The notes below the pieces were generated by a model, which ran no database searches, was not told the origin of the DNA, and saw only the letters and a program-made list of their open reading frames with translations. This document shows, in pieces, positions 1 through 6,869 of a stretch of DNA of 10,063 nt (positions are counted from its first letter, which is position 1; every line of letters starts with the position of its first letter). This stretch comes from Paracoccaceae bacterium (GTDB taxonomy: Bacteria; Pseudomonadota; Alphaproteobacteria; Rhodobacterales; Rhodobacteraceae): contig RGAJ01000041.1 of NCBI GenBank assembly GCA_009920225.1, positions 1-10,063 on the forward strand. The letters are read 5' to 3'. Made by a program: the position numbers and the translations under genes.

Positions 1-529
1 ACGTCCACGGGCTTTCGTTTTTGCCCACAAAGCGGGTGAACAGGTTATAGCCCGTGTAAAACACCGCAGCCAAAAGCGGCAGTGCCGCATATACCGAAAA
101 CACACCCATCCCCGGCCGAATGATAATCAACGCACCAATCAACGACATAATGATGCCAAAGATCCGCCGTGGCCCAATCTTTTCGCCCAAAAATAACGCC
201 GCGCCCAAGGTGATCATAACGGGATTGATATCCATGATTGCGGTCGCTTCGGCCAAACCGATGCGCGAAATGCTAAAGAAAAACGCCGTCGTCGCGCACA
301 TCAAAAATACCGACCGGATGAGCTGTAATTTGGGGTAATTCGTGCGCGCCACAGTTTTCAATCTTGGCAAGACAATCAAAAACACCAACACCGTTTGGCT
401 CAGATATCGCGCCCAGACGGTTTGGACAGGATGGACATAGGTCGACAGCATTTTCGCCATCGCATCCATCAAGGCAAAAATAGCAATCGCAGCAATCATC
501 AACAAAATTGCGTTTCTGTTTTGTGCCAT
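1..529 (-). CDS. EamA/DMT-family membrane transporter, N-terminal part (3' end beyond window)
   Basis: Reading the minus strand from an ATG at 529-527 gives 176 codons that run off the left edge without a stop. The product is a very hydrophobic inner-membrane protein with repeated helices. Residues about 5-138 resemble the first EamA domain of drug/metabolite exporters: an early helix with FALMDAMAK (18-26), a helix around 73-90, then GLAEATAIMDINPV (91-104) and the domain-closing GEKIGPRRIFGIIMSLIGA (115-133) followed by RPG (138-140). The second EamA domain begins around residue 146. Family members have about ten helices and roughly 280-300 residues, so about 40% is missing. The start is well fixed: an in-frame TAG sits immediately upstream and an AAAGGG ribosome binding site lies 7-8 bases before the ATG. 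The family exports or imports small metabolites; the substrate cannot be read from sequence. It is transcribed divergently from the Met/His-rich gene. Confidence 0.9.
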   Translation of the reverse strand, partial: MAQNRNAILLMIAAIAIFALMDAMAKMLSTYVHPVQTVWARYLSQTVLVFLIVLPRLKTVARTNYPKLQLIRSVFLMCATTAFFFSISRIGLAEATAIMDINPVMITLGAALFLGEKIGPRRIFGIIMSLIGALIIIRPGMGVFSVYAALPLLAAVFYTGYNLFTRFVGKNESPWT

Positions 530-666
530 CTATGTGCCCTTTGACCCGTTCTTCTGCATCAAGCACCCGAAAGCAAACAAGATACAACCCCATATCGCAG
601 ATATATCTGTTGGACACGCCCCGTCACCGCGCATAAAAAGCGGCAAATCATAAAGGTAGTAGAGAC
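530..666. promoter_or_regulatory. Divergent intergenic region with a perfect 12-bp palindrome
   Basis: This 137-bp gap must carry the promoters for both the minus-strand transporter and the plus-strand Met/His-rich gene. It contains CAGATATATCTG (598-609), an exact palindrome. Directly after it, TTGGAC (610-615) and CATAAA (632-637), 16 bp apart, could form a weak sigma-70-like promoter for the plus-strand gene. The palindrome touching the possible -35 box fits an operator, but the hexamers match consensus poorly, so the promoter call is tentative. No open reading frame here looks real. Confidence 0.4.
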
Positions 667-1260
667 ATGACAAAATTAGGCGCACTTATCATCGGGGTCA
701 TTTTAGGCGGGGCAATTATCTATAGCGCTCCTTTGGTGATGCAGCGATTGGGCGGGGGCGATTACATGTCGCATATGGCCGAACACCATGGGCAGCATGG
801 TGGCAACGGTATGATGCATGATGAAATGAATATGCCGATGCTGAACGGCAAAAACACAACACAAGACGAAGTTGATGACCTCAGGGCGCTGTTTACCAAC
901 CACCTTGATATCACCCGCAGTGTTGAGATGCTTCCAAACGGCATTCGCACCGTGACAGAAACCGAAAACGCCGCCTTGCGCGATGCGTTGGTCAGCCACG
1001 TCTCGGTCATGATTACGCGCGTGGATGCCGGTGACGATCCTGAAATCCCTATTCAAAGCCTGATGTTGACCCCGATCTTTGAGGGTGGCAACACCATCAC
1101 GACAGAAATCAACCCGACCGAGATGGGGGTCGAAGTGATCCAAACATCAACCGATCCAAAGGTCGTTGAGGCCTTGCAAAAACACGCCAACGAAGTGTCC
1201 GATCTGGCGGCGCGGGGCATGGATGCAGTCCACGAACAAATGATGTCACGGTCACATTAA
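667..1260 (+). CDS. Membrane-anchored Met/His-rich protein with duplicated C-terminal domain, function unknown
   Basis: The protein has 197 residues. Residues 4-24 form one hydrophobic segment after a Lys, giving an N-terminal anchor or uncleaved signal that should place the rest in the periplasm. Residues 34-58 hold 12 Met or His residues in 25 (for example HMAEHH at 36-41 and MMHDEMNMPM at 49-58), a composition typical of periplasmic copper- or silver-binding segments. Residues 82-122 and 144-184 align without gaps, sharing IT, a central G, an ALxxH motif (H111 and H173) and a final G, so the soluble domain looks like an internal duplication. The C-terminus again has Met and His (185-197). 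I recall similar unnamed proteins in proteobacteria but no established function. Copper handling is inference. The start is the first ATG after a modest purine stretch (654-665). xylB follows 30 bp later and could be co-transcribed. Confidence 0.8.
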   Translation: MTKLGALIIGVILGGAIIYSAPLVMQRLGGGDYMSHMAEHHGQHGGNGMMHDEMNMPMLNGKNTTQDEVDDLRALFTNHLDITRSVEMLPNGIRTVTETENAALRDALVSHVSVMITRVDAGDDPEIPIQSLMLTPIFEGGNTITTEINPTEMGVEVIQTSTDPKVVEALQKHANEVSDLAARGMDAVHEQMMSRSH

Positions 1261-1290
1261 GTTACAAACACATTTCAAGGGCAGTCTAGC

Positions 1291-2745
1291 ATGGCATATT
1301 TGGGGATTGATCTGGGGACGTCGGGCTTGCGCGCATTGTTGGTGGATGCACAAGGCACCCCCATCGCATCGGCAGAACATCACTATGCGGCGCAAAATCC
1401 GCATCGTGGGTGGTCGGAACAAGATCCACAGCAATGGGTTGATGCCCTAGACCATGCGATGATGTCCTTGGGCGCGGAACATGCCGACGCCCTGCGTGCC
1501 CTGCGCGGCATCGGGGTTGCGGGTCATATGCATGGCGCAACTTTGTTAGACGATGCAGGGCGCGTTCTGCGACCTTGTATTTTGTGGAATGACACGCGAT
1601 CCCAATCGCAGGCCACGCGGTTGGATCAAACCGCAGGGGTGCGGGATCTGTCGGGGAATATCGTCTTTGCAGGCTTTACCGCGCCCAAGTTGGAGTGGGT
1701 GCGCGAAAACGAACCCGAGACCTATGCCAAAGTGTCCAAAGTTCTGTTGCCTGCAGCCTATATGAATTTCCATCTGACGGGTGATTATGTTGCGGATATG
1801 TCCGACAGTGCGGGAACCTCATGGTTGGACGTCGGGGCGCGCGATTGGTCTGATCGATTGCTTGATGCGGGCAATATGCGGCGTGATCAAATGCCCCGCT
1901 TGGTCGAAGGTTCTGCCGCAGCGGGGCAGTTGCGCGATGATCTTCGCCAGAAATGGGGCATCGCAGGCCCCGTCACGGTGGCAGGTGGTGCAGGTGACAA
2001 CGCCGCCGCGGCCTGTGGCATTGGCGCATTGAACGAAGGGGTTGGATTTGTGTCGCTTGGGACCTCTGGTGTTTTGCTGGCCGCACGCAACGGATACCGC
2101 CCTGCACCCGAAACAGCGCTGCACACGTTTTGTCATGCGGTCCCGGATCGTTGGTATCAAATGGGCGTTATGCTGTCCGCAACGGATAGTTTGAATTGGT
2201 TATCCTCAATCACAGGTAAATCGCCTGCTGATTTAACCAAAGCCTTGGGCCATGACCTTCGGGCGCCGTCAACGCTTCGGTTCCTGCCATATTTGTCAGG
2301 GGAACGGACACCGCATAACGACGCCGAGATTCGTGGGGCCTTTACCGGTTTGTCCGTCGGAACCACGATCGAAGACATGACTCAAGCGGTCTTAGAAGGC
2401 GTCGCCTATGGATTGCGCGACAGTTATGATGCGCTCTGCGGGACGGGTGCGACATTTGAAAGCCTGATCGCCATCGGCGGTGGGTCTGCATCACGCTATT
2501 GGTTGCGCGTCATCGCAAGCGTCTTGGGCGTTCCGCTGACATTGCCAGCCAAGGGTGAATTCGGCGCGGCCTTGGGCGCGGCGCGTTTGGGCATGACGGC
2601 CGCAGGCGATGCAAGTGTTGACGAGATTATGGGCATCCCCGCCATGGCCGATCAAATTGATCCAGATCCCGCGTTGATGGCCGGATTCGCAGAGGGGTTT
2701 GACCGCTTCCGCGCGACCTATCCGGCGATCAAATCGGTACAATAA
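1291..2745 (+). CDS. xylB: Xylulokinase (FGGY family)
   Basis: The 484-residue product phosphorylates D-xylulose with ATP to xylulose 5-phosphate, feeding the cytoplasmic pentose phosphate pathway. It has the usual family length. The N-terminal FGGY domain opens with GIDLGTSGLRALLVD (5-19); GHMHG (78-82) matches the substrate-binding GQMHG region of XylB, and LWNDTR (98-103) follows. GGAGDNAAAA (232-241) carries the expected catalytic Asp (D236). The C-terminal domain shows LGTSG (256-260), LSGERTPHND (335-344), the nucleotide-binding GGGSASRYW (396-404) and GAALGAARLG (425-434). The ATG has AAGGG nine bases upstream. GHMHG and LWNDTR favour xylulokinase over glycerol kinase or gluconokinase; an unusual pentulose substrate cannot be excluded. 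No xylose isomerase, pentitol dehydrogenase or sugar transporter is visible nearby. Confidence 0.93.
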   Translation: MAYLGIDLGTSGLRALLVDAQGTPIASAEHHYAAQNPHRGWSEQDPQQWVDALDHAMMSLGAEHADALRALRGIGVAGHMHGATLLDDAGRVLRPCILWNDTRSQSQATRLDQTAGVRDLSGNIVFAGFTAPKLEWVRENEPETYAKVSKVLLPAAYMNFHLTGDYVADMSDSAGTSWLDVGARDWSDRLLDAGNMRRDQMPRLVEGSAAAGQLRDDLRQKWGIAGPVTVAGGAGDNAAAACGIGALNEGVGFVSLGTSGVLLAARNGYRPAPETALHTFCHAVPDRWYQMGVMLSATDSLNWLSSITGKSPADLTKALGHDLRAPSTLRFLPYLSGERTPHNDAEIRGAFTGLSVGTTIEDMTQAVLEGVAYGLRDSYDALCGTGATFESLIAIGGGSASRYWLRVIASVLGVPLTLPAKGEFGAALGAARLGMTAAGDASVDEIMGIPAMADQIDPDPALMAGFAEGFDRFRATYPAIKSVQ

Positions 2746-2944
2746 GGACCACCTGATTCTTGCCACTGGCCGTTTTGCCCAAACATAGGGCGGGCCCGCT
2801 GAAAATGCGGCGCACATCGCTGTGGCGTGCCCAGTTTTTGGGGCATCCGCTAATTCGGCATCATGGGTTCGCGTCAAAAAATTGACCCTGTAACAATTCG
2901 TAACAATTCTGCAAACATGGCGAAACGGTTGATTCCGAACGTAG
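2746..2944. promoter_or_regulatory. Intergenic region with inverted and tandem repeats, probable operon promoter
   Basis: No gene is seen in the 244-bp gap between xylB and the ligase gene; its last 45 bp are described as separate features. An inverted repeat GTCAA-AAAA-TTGAC lies at 2873-2886, and its right arm forms a -35-like TTGACC (2882-2887). Next to it GTAACAATTC occurs twice in exact tandem (2890-2899 and 2900-2909), one DNA turn apart. This packing is what a regulator binding site over a promoter looks like. No good -10 hexamer lies at 16-18 bp, so the promoter is inferred from position. After xylB there are only short stems (TGCCC/GGGCA, 2828-2845) and a loop-less palindrome GCGGGCCCGC (2790-2799); none is a convincing terminator. 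Confidence 0.4.
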
Positions 2945-2978
2945 CCCTAATCAAGCGGGCACGCGACCCGCATTAGGG
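2945..2978 (+). promoter_or_regulatory. Leader hairpin overlapping the ligase ribosome binding site
   Basis: CCCTAAT (2945-2951) pairs perfectly with ATTAGGG (2972-2978), and GCGGG (2955-2959) with CCCGC (2967-2971). This gives a 12-bp stem with a 3-base bulge (2952-2954) and a 7-base loop (2960-2966). The right arm supplies the AGGG of the Shine-Dalgarno run AGGGAGGA (2975-2982). In RNA the fold would therefore hide about half of the ribosome binding site. A role in translational control is inferred; the same symmetry could instead serve as a protein-binding site in DNA. Confidence 0.6.
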
Positions 2979-2982
2979 AGGA
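2975..2982 (+). promoter_or_regulatory. Ribosome binding site supporting a GTG start
   Basis: AGGGAGGA is a strong Shine-Dalgarno match 7 bases before a GTG codon at 2990. It supports the GTG as the true start of the ligase even though no ATG is present. Its left half lies in the stem of the leader hairpin. Confidence 0.75.
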
Positions 2983-2989
2983 CACATCG

Positions 2990-4960
2990 GTGACACAGCC
3001 ATCAAGTGGCGCAGACGGGTTGCAATCCGTTCCTGCACTTTTGCGTCGGAATGCACGCGTGATGTCAAATTCCGCGGCCTACCGCGAAAAAGAATTCGGC
3101 ATCTGGCAATCATGGACTTGGGCAGAGGCATTGGACGAAACCCAAAGCCTTGCATTGGGTCTTTTGGATTTGGGCGTCAATCGTGGTGACTTTGTCGCGA
3201 TCATCGGACGCAACCGGCCTAACCTGTATATGTCGATGGTCGCCGCAGAAATGGTGGGCGCAATCCCTGTGCCGCTGTACCAAGACGCAGGTGCCGAAGA
3301 AATGGCCTATGTTTTGGCACATTGTGGCGCGCGCTTTGTCATCGTGGGCGATCAGGAACAAGTGGACAAGGTGCTTGAGGTTCAAAACGACCTGCCTGAA
3401 TTCGAACATATGATTTACCTCGATCCGCGCGGCATGCGCAAATACGATCACACACGGCTGCACGCGTTCGAAGCGGTGATGGAAAATGGGCGTGCCAAAC
3501 AATCATCCCTTATGGGCGAGCTGCAAAAACGCGAAGCTGAACTGACATGGGACAGCACTTGCGTGATGCTCTATACCTCGGGCACGACAGGCAAGCCAAA
3601 AGGCGTTGTTCTGTCCAATCGCAATATCATTCAAACCGCACAAGCCTCGTCCGAGTTTGATGGCCTCAAGGCCACCGACGAAGTGCTTGCCTATCTGCCA
3701 ATGGCGTGGGTCGGTGATTTCATCTTTTCCATTGGTCAGGCCTATTGGACAGGCTTCTGTGTGAACTGCCCAGAAAGCCAAGACACGATGGCGTTGGATC
3801 TGCGCGAAATTGGGCCGACCTATTACTTTGCCCCGCCTCGGGTCTTTGAAACCCAATTGACAAACGTCATGATCCGTATGGAAGACGCGAGCAAAGTCAA
3901 AAAATGGCTGTTCGATACGTTTATGGCGCATGCCCGCAAAGTTGGCCCTGCAATATTGGACGGGGAAACCGTCGGGCTGTGGGATCGTGTCAAATATACA
4001 TTGGGCGAATTTCTGGTGTTTGGCCCGTTGAAAAACACGCTTGGCTTTTCAAACATCCGCGTGGGTTACACCGCAGGCGAAGCGATTGGGCCCGAAATCT
4101 TTGATTTTTATCGGTCTTTGGGCATCAATCTAAAACAGCTTTACGGTCAAACCGAGGCGTCGGTTTTCATCACCCAACAACCTGACGGCCAAGTGCGATC
4201 CGATACCGTTGGCGTACCAAGCCCCGGCGTCGAAGTGCGCATCGGTGACAATGGAGAAGTGTATTATCGCAGCCCCGGAACCTTTGTCGAATACTATAAA
4301 AACCCCGAAAGCACCGCCGACACCAAAGACCCCGAAGGATGGGTTGCGACGGGCGATGCGGGTTTCTTTGAAGAGGGCACAGGCCACCTGCGCATTATCG
4401 ACCGCGCCAAGGACGTGGGCAAAATGTCGGATGGCGGCATGTTCGCGCCCAAATTTGTGGAAAATAAGCTTAAGTTTTATCCCAATATCCTTGAGGCCGT
4501 CGTATTCGGCGCGGGGCGCGATAAATGCGTGGCCTTTATCAATATTGACCTGTCGGCAGTCGGAAACTGGGCCGAGCGCAATAACATCGCCTATTCCAGT
4601 TACCAAGAATTGGCAGGGCATCCAAAAGTTTTGGACGCAATCCAAGCGCATGTGAACGAAGTCAACCAATCGGTGGCCCAAGACCCAATGTTGTCAGGCT
4701 GCCAAATCCATCGGTTCCTTGTGTTGCACAAAGAATTGGATGCCGATGACGGTGAATTGACCCGTACCCGCAAAGTGCGCCGCAAAATCATTGGCGAGAA
4801 ATTCGATGATCTGGTCACGGCGCTCTATGACGGATCCTCAAGCGTCTATACCGAAACCGAAGTCACCTATGAAGATGGCCGCAAAGGCAAGATCAAAGCG
4901 ACCCTTGAATTGCGGGACGCAACCGTCGTGCCCAGCGCCCAAAAAATCGCGGCAGAATAA
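2990..4960 (+). CDS. AMP-forming long-chain-type acyl-CoA synthetase (ligase)
   Basis: The 656-residue cytoplasmic enzyme of the ANL superfamily should activate a carboxylic acid with ATP to an acyl-adenylate and then transfer it to CoA. The core motifs are present in order: phosphate loop YTSGTTGKPKG (195-205), LYGQTEAS (384-391) for adenine and acyl binding, ATGDAG (453-458) with the ribose-binding Asp, hinge region IIDRAKDVGK (469-478), and LTRTRKVRRK (590-599), whose K595 is the likely catalytic Lys. Length and motif style fit the COG1022 long-chain acyl-CoA synthetase group rather than acetyl-CoA synthetase, although substrate size cannot be read from this. It starts at GTG after a strong ribosome binding site. 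livG follows after 9 bp, so the ligase is the first gene of the transporter operon and probably acts on the imported compound (inference). An annotation as fadD would be too specific. Confidence 0.9.
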   Translation: MTQPSSGADGLQSVPALLRRNARVMSNSAAYREKEFGIWQSWTWAEALDETQSLALGLLDLGVNRGDFVAIIGRNRPNLYMSMVAAEMVGAIPVPLYQDAGAEEMAYVLAHCGARFVIVGDQEQVDKVLEVQNDLPEFEHMIYLDPRGMRKYDHTRLHAFEAVMENGRAKQSSLMGELQKREAELTWDSTCVMLYTSGTTGKPKGVVLSNRNIIQTAQASSEFDGLKATDEVLAYLPMAWVGDFIFSIGQAYWTGFCVNCPESQDTMALDLREIGPTYYFAPPRVFETQLTNVMIRMEDASKVKKWLFDTFMAHARKVGPAILDGETVGLWDRVKYTLGEFLVFGPLKNTLGFSNIRVGYTAGEAIGPEIFDFYRSLGINLKQLYGQTEASVFITQQPDGQVRSDTVGVPSPGVEVRIGDNGEVYYRSPGTFVEYYKNPESTADTKDPEGWVATGDAGFFEEGTGHLRIIDRAKDVGKMSDGGMFAPKFVENKLKFYPNILEAVVFGAGRDKCVAFINIDLSAVGNWAERNNIAYSSYQELAGHPKVLDAIQAHVNEVNQSVAQDPMLSGCQIHRFLVLHKELDADDGELTRTRKVRRKIIGEKFDDLVTALYDGSSSVYTETEVTYEDGRKGKIKATLELRDATVVPSAQKIAAE

Positions 4961-4969
4961 GGAAACCCT

Positions 4970-5788
4970 ATGTTAGACACTGAACAAGGATATGTGACTG
5001 CTGACGGCCGCACGATTGGTGGCGTGGTCATGGATATGCGCAACATCACCCTGCGTTTCGGGGGTGTTGAGGCGATTAAAAACATCAGTTTCGACATCCG
5101 CGAAGGCGAAATTCGTGCCATCATTGGCCCAAACGGCGCGGGCAAATCATCGATGCTGAACGTGATTTCGGGGTTCTATGTGCCCCAAGAAGGCGAAGTC
5201 TGGTTCCGCGGCGAACCCCGCAAGCCGATGAAACCCTTTGAGGTTGCCCGCCAAGGCATTGCGCGGACCTTTCAAAACATCGCGCTGTTCGAAGGGATGA
5301 CCGTGTTAGATAACGTGATGACAGGCCGTTTGACGCAAATGAAATCAGGCCTCTTGAGCCAAGCGATTTGGCGCGGCGCGGCAGAACGGGAAGAGGTTGA
5401 AAATCGCGAAATCTGTGAGAAAGTCATTGATTTCCTTGAAATTCAACATATCCGCAAAACACCTGTTGCACGCCTGCCTTATGGGTTGAAGAAACGTGTT
5501 GAATTGGCGCGTGCCTTGGCATCGGAACCAAAACTGCTGTTGTTAGACGAACCCATGGCCGGCATGAACGTCGAGGAAAAAGAGGACATGAGCCGCTTTA
5601 TCCTGTCCGTGAATGACGAATTTGGCACCACCATTGCGTTGATCGAACACGATATGGGCGTGGTGATGGATCTGTCTGACCGCGTGGTTGTGATGGATTA
5701 CGGCAAGAAAATTGGCGATGGCACCCCTGATGAGGTGCGCAATAACCAAGACGTGATCGACGCCTATTTGGGGGTGTCACATGACTAA
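4970..5788 (+). CDS. livG: LivG-type ABC transporter ATP-binding protein
   Basis: The 272-residue ATPase of the branched-chain amino acid (HAAT) transporter family hydrolyses ATP on the cytoplasmic face to drive import. Visible elements are Walker A GPNGAGKSS (53-61), Q-loop Gln102 in TFQN, signature region LPYGLKKRVELARALA (169-184), Walker B LLLLDEP (189-195), D-loop AGMN (197-200) and switch His227. The C-terminal tail with GTPDEVRNNQDVIDAYLG (251-268) is typical of LivG. The signature has Leu where the Gln of LSGGQ or YGQQ is usual, which appears to mark a subfamily rather than decay. AAGGAAA at 4959-4965 precedes the ATG, only 9 bp after the ligase stop, so translation is probably coupled. 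The ligand of the complex is unknown, so the symbol denotes family only. Confidence 0.93.
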   Translation: MLDTEQGYVTADGRTIGGVVMDMRNITLRFGGVEAIKNISFDIREGEIRAIIGPNGAGKSSMLNVISGFYVPQEGEVWFRGEPRKPMKPFEVARQGIARTFQNIALFEGMTVLDNVMTGRLTQMKSGLLSQAIWRGAAEREEVENREICEKVIDFLEIQHIRKTPVARLPYGLKKRVELARALASEPKLLLLDEPMAGMNVEEKEDMSRFILSVNDEFGTTIALIEHDMGVVMDLSDRVVVMDYGKKIGDGTPDEVRNNQDVIDAYLGVSHD

Positions 5789-5828
5789 GACATCCGCATC
5801 TGTAACGCGTCTGCACAACGTCGGTATA

Positions 5829-5852
5829 GCGTCGGTGGCCTGCACCGACAGC
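5829..5852 (+). other. livG-livH intercistronic hairpin
   Basis: GTCGGTG (5831-5837) and CACCGAC (5843-5849) form a perfect 7-bp stem with a 5-base loop. It can extend by two G-C pairs (5829-5830 with 5851-5852) past one bulged A. No T-run follows, so it is not a standard terminator. It sits in the 92-bp gap between livG and livH and might mark an RNA processing or stability point. CGTCGGT also occurs at 5819-5825, allowing a competing pairing. Confidence 0.45.
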
Positions 5853-5880
5853 ACCACCCCCACTTTTGAGGAGAACCGCC

Positions 5881-6867
5881 ATGTCTGATCAACTGATCTT
5901 TGCGATGGAAGTCTTTCTAAACGGCCTGATGGCGGGCGTGCTGTATGCTTTGGTCGCCTTGGGCTTTGTTCTGATCTACAAAGCGTCTGGGATCTTTAAC
6001 TATGCCCAAGGCGTGATGGCATTGTTTTCGGCGATGACCTTGGTTGGGATCATGGAAGGCCAAGTGCCGTTTTCACATCTGATCAATGCGGTCTTTGGCA
6101 CAGATGTGCATCACTTTGGGTGGCATCTGCCTGCATTTGTCGGGATCCTTTTGGCAATGGGTGTGATGGTTGCCTTGGCGTGGATCGTCCAAAAGGTGAT
6201 CTTCCGCCATTTGGTCGGACAAGAACCGATCATCCTGTTCATGGCGACCATTGGTTTGGCCTATTTCATGGAAGGTCTGGGCGATCTGATGTGGGGTGCG
6301 GACATCAAGAAATTGGATGTCGGACTGCCCCAAGGGATCAACCTGTGGATTGATGAGCTGACCTATAACATGTTCAACTATGGGTTCTTTATCGATAACC
6401 TTGATATCGTGGCCACAATCATCGCCGCCATCATGGTGGCGATACTGGTGGCATTTTCACAATACACCAAACAAGGTCGCGCCATGCGTGCGGTGGCCGA
6501 TGATCACCAAGCGGCGCTGTCTGTTGGCATCAACCTGAACTTTATCTGGGTGATGGTGTGGTCTGTTGCGGGTTTCGTGGCCTTGGTCGCGGGGATCATG
6601 TGGGGCACGAAATCAGGGGTGCAGTTTTCCCTATCGCTTATCGCGCTCAAGGCATTGCCCGTTCTCATGCTGGGTGGGTTCACCTCAATTCCCGGTGCGA
6701 TTGTCGGCGGTTTGATCATTGGTGTGGGCGAAAAACTATTTGAATTCTTGGTCGGTCCGATGATTGGCGGCGCGACCGAAAACTGGTTTGCATATGTTCT
6801 TGCCTTGTTGTTCCTTGTGTTTCGTCCGCAAGGCCTGTTTGGCGAAAAAATCATCGAGAGGGTGTAG
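5881..6867 (+). CDS. livH: LivH-type ABC transporter permease
   Basis: The 328-residue inner-membrane protein forms half of the translocation channel. Family marks include the N-terminal helix with LYALVALGFVLIYKASGIFN (21-40) followed by YAQG (41-44), the cytoplasmic coupling loop GRAMRAVADDHQAALSVGIN (199-218) that contacts the ATPases, LPVLMLGGFTSIPGAIVGG (259-277) and the terminal VFRPQGLFG (313-321). Around eight hydrophobic segments can be seen. A longer form starting at TTG 5866 is possible on paper, but that codon overlaps the ribosome binding site GAGGAG (5868-5873), which is correctly placed for the ATG at 5881; the ATG is chosen. The product should pair with LivM, and the gene is followed after 2 bp by a small membrane-protein gene. 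Confidence 0.93.
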   Translation: MSDQLIFAMEVFLNGLMAGVLYALVALGFVLIYKASGIFNYAQGVMALFSAMTLVGIMEGQVPFSHLINAVFGTDVHHFGWHLPAFVGILLAMGVMVALAWIVQKVIFRHLVGQEPIILFMATIGLAYFMEGLGDLMWGADIKKLDVGLPQGINLWIDELTYNMFNYGFFIDNLDIVATIIAAIMVAILVAFSQYTKQGRAMRAVADDHQAALSVGINLNFIWVMVWSVAGFVALVAGIMWGTKSGVQFSLSLIALKALPVLMLGGFTSIPGAIVGGLIIGVGEKLFEFLVGPMIGGATENWFAYVLALLFLVFRPQGLFGEKIIERV

Positions 6868-6869
6868 TG

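Noticed and set aside
273..617. Minus-strand 114-codon ORF at the left end
   Set aside because: It overlaps the clear transporter reading frame on the same strand, is Cys-rich in a non-native way and has no supporting ribosome binding site.
2777..2845. Possible rho-independent terminator after xylB
   Set aside because: The stems are only 4-5 bp, or a palindrome without a loop, and no T-run follows any of them.
2491..2877. Minus-strand 128-codon ORF reaching into the xylB-ligase gap
   Set aside because: Most of it is antisense to xylB, its composition is unlike a protein of this genome, and no ribosome binding site or domain is seen.
4130..4681. Minus-strand 183-codon ORF inside the ligase gene
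   Set aside because: It is antisense to a well-supported enzyme and has no recognisable domain; long antisense frames are expected in DNA of this composition.
5866..5880. TTG start five codons upstream for livH
   Set aside because: The codon overlaps the GAGGAG ribosome binding site, which is spaced correctly for the ATG at 5881.
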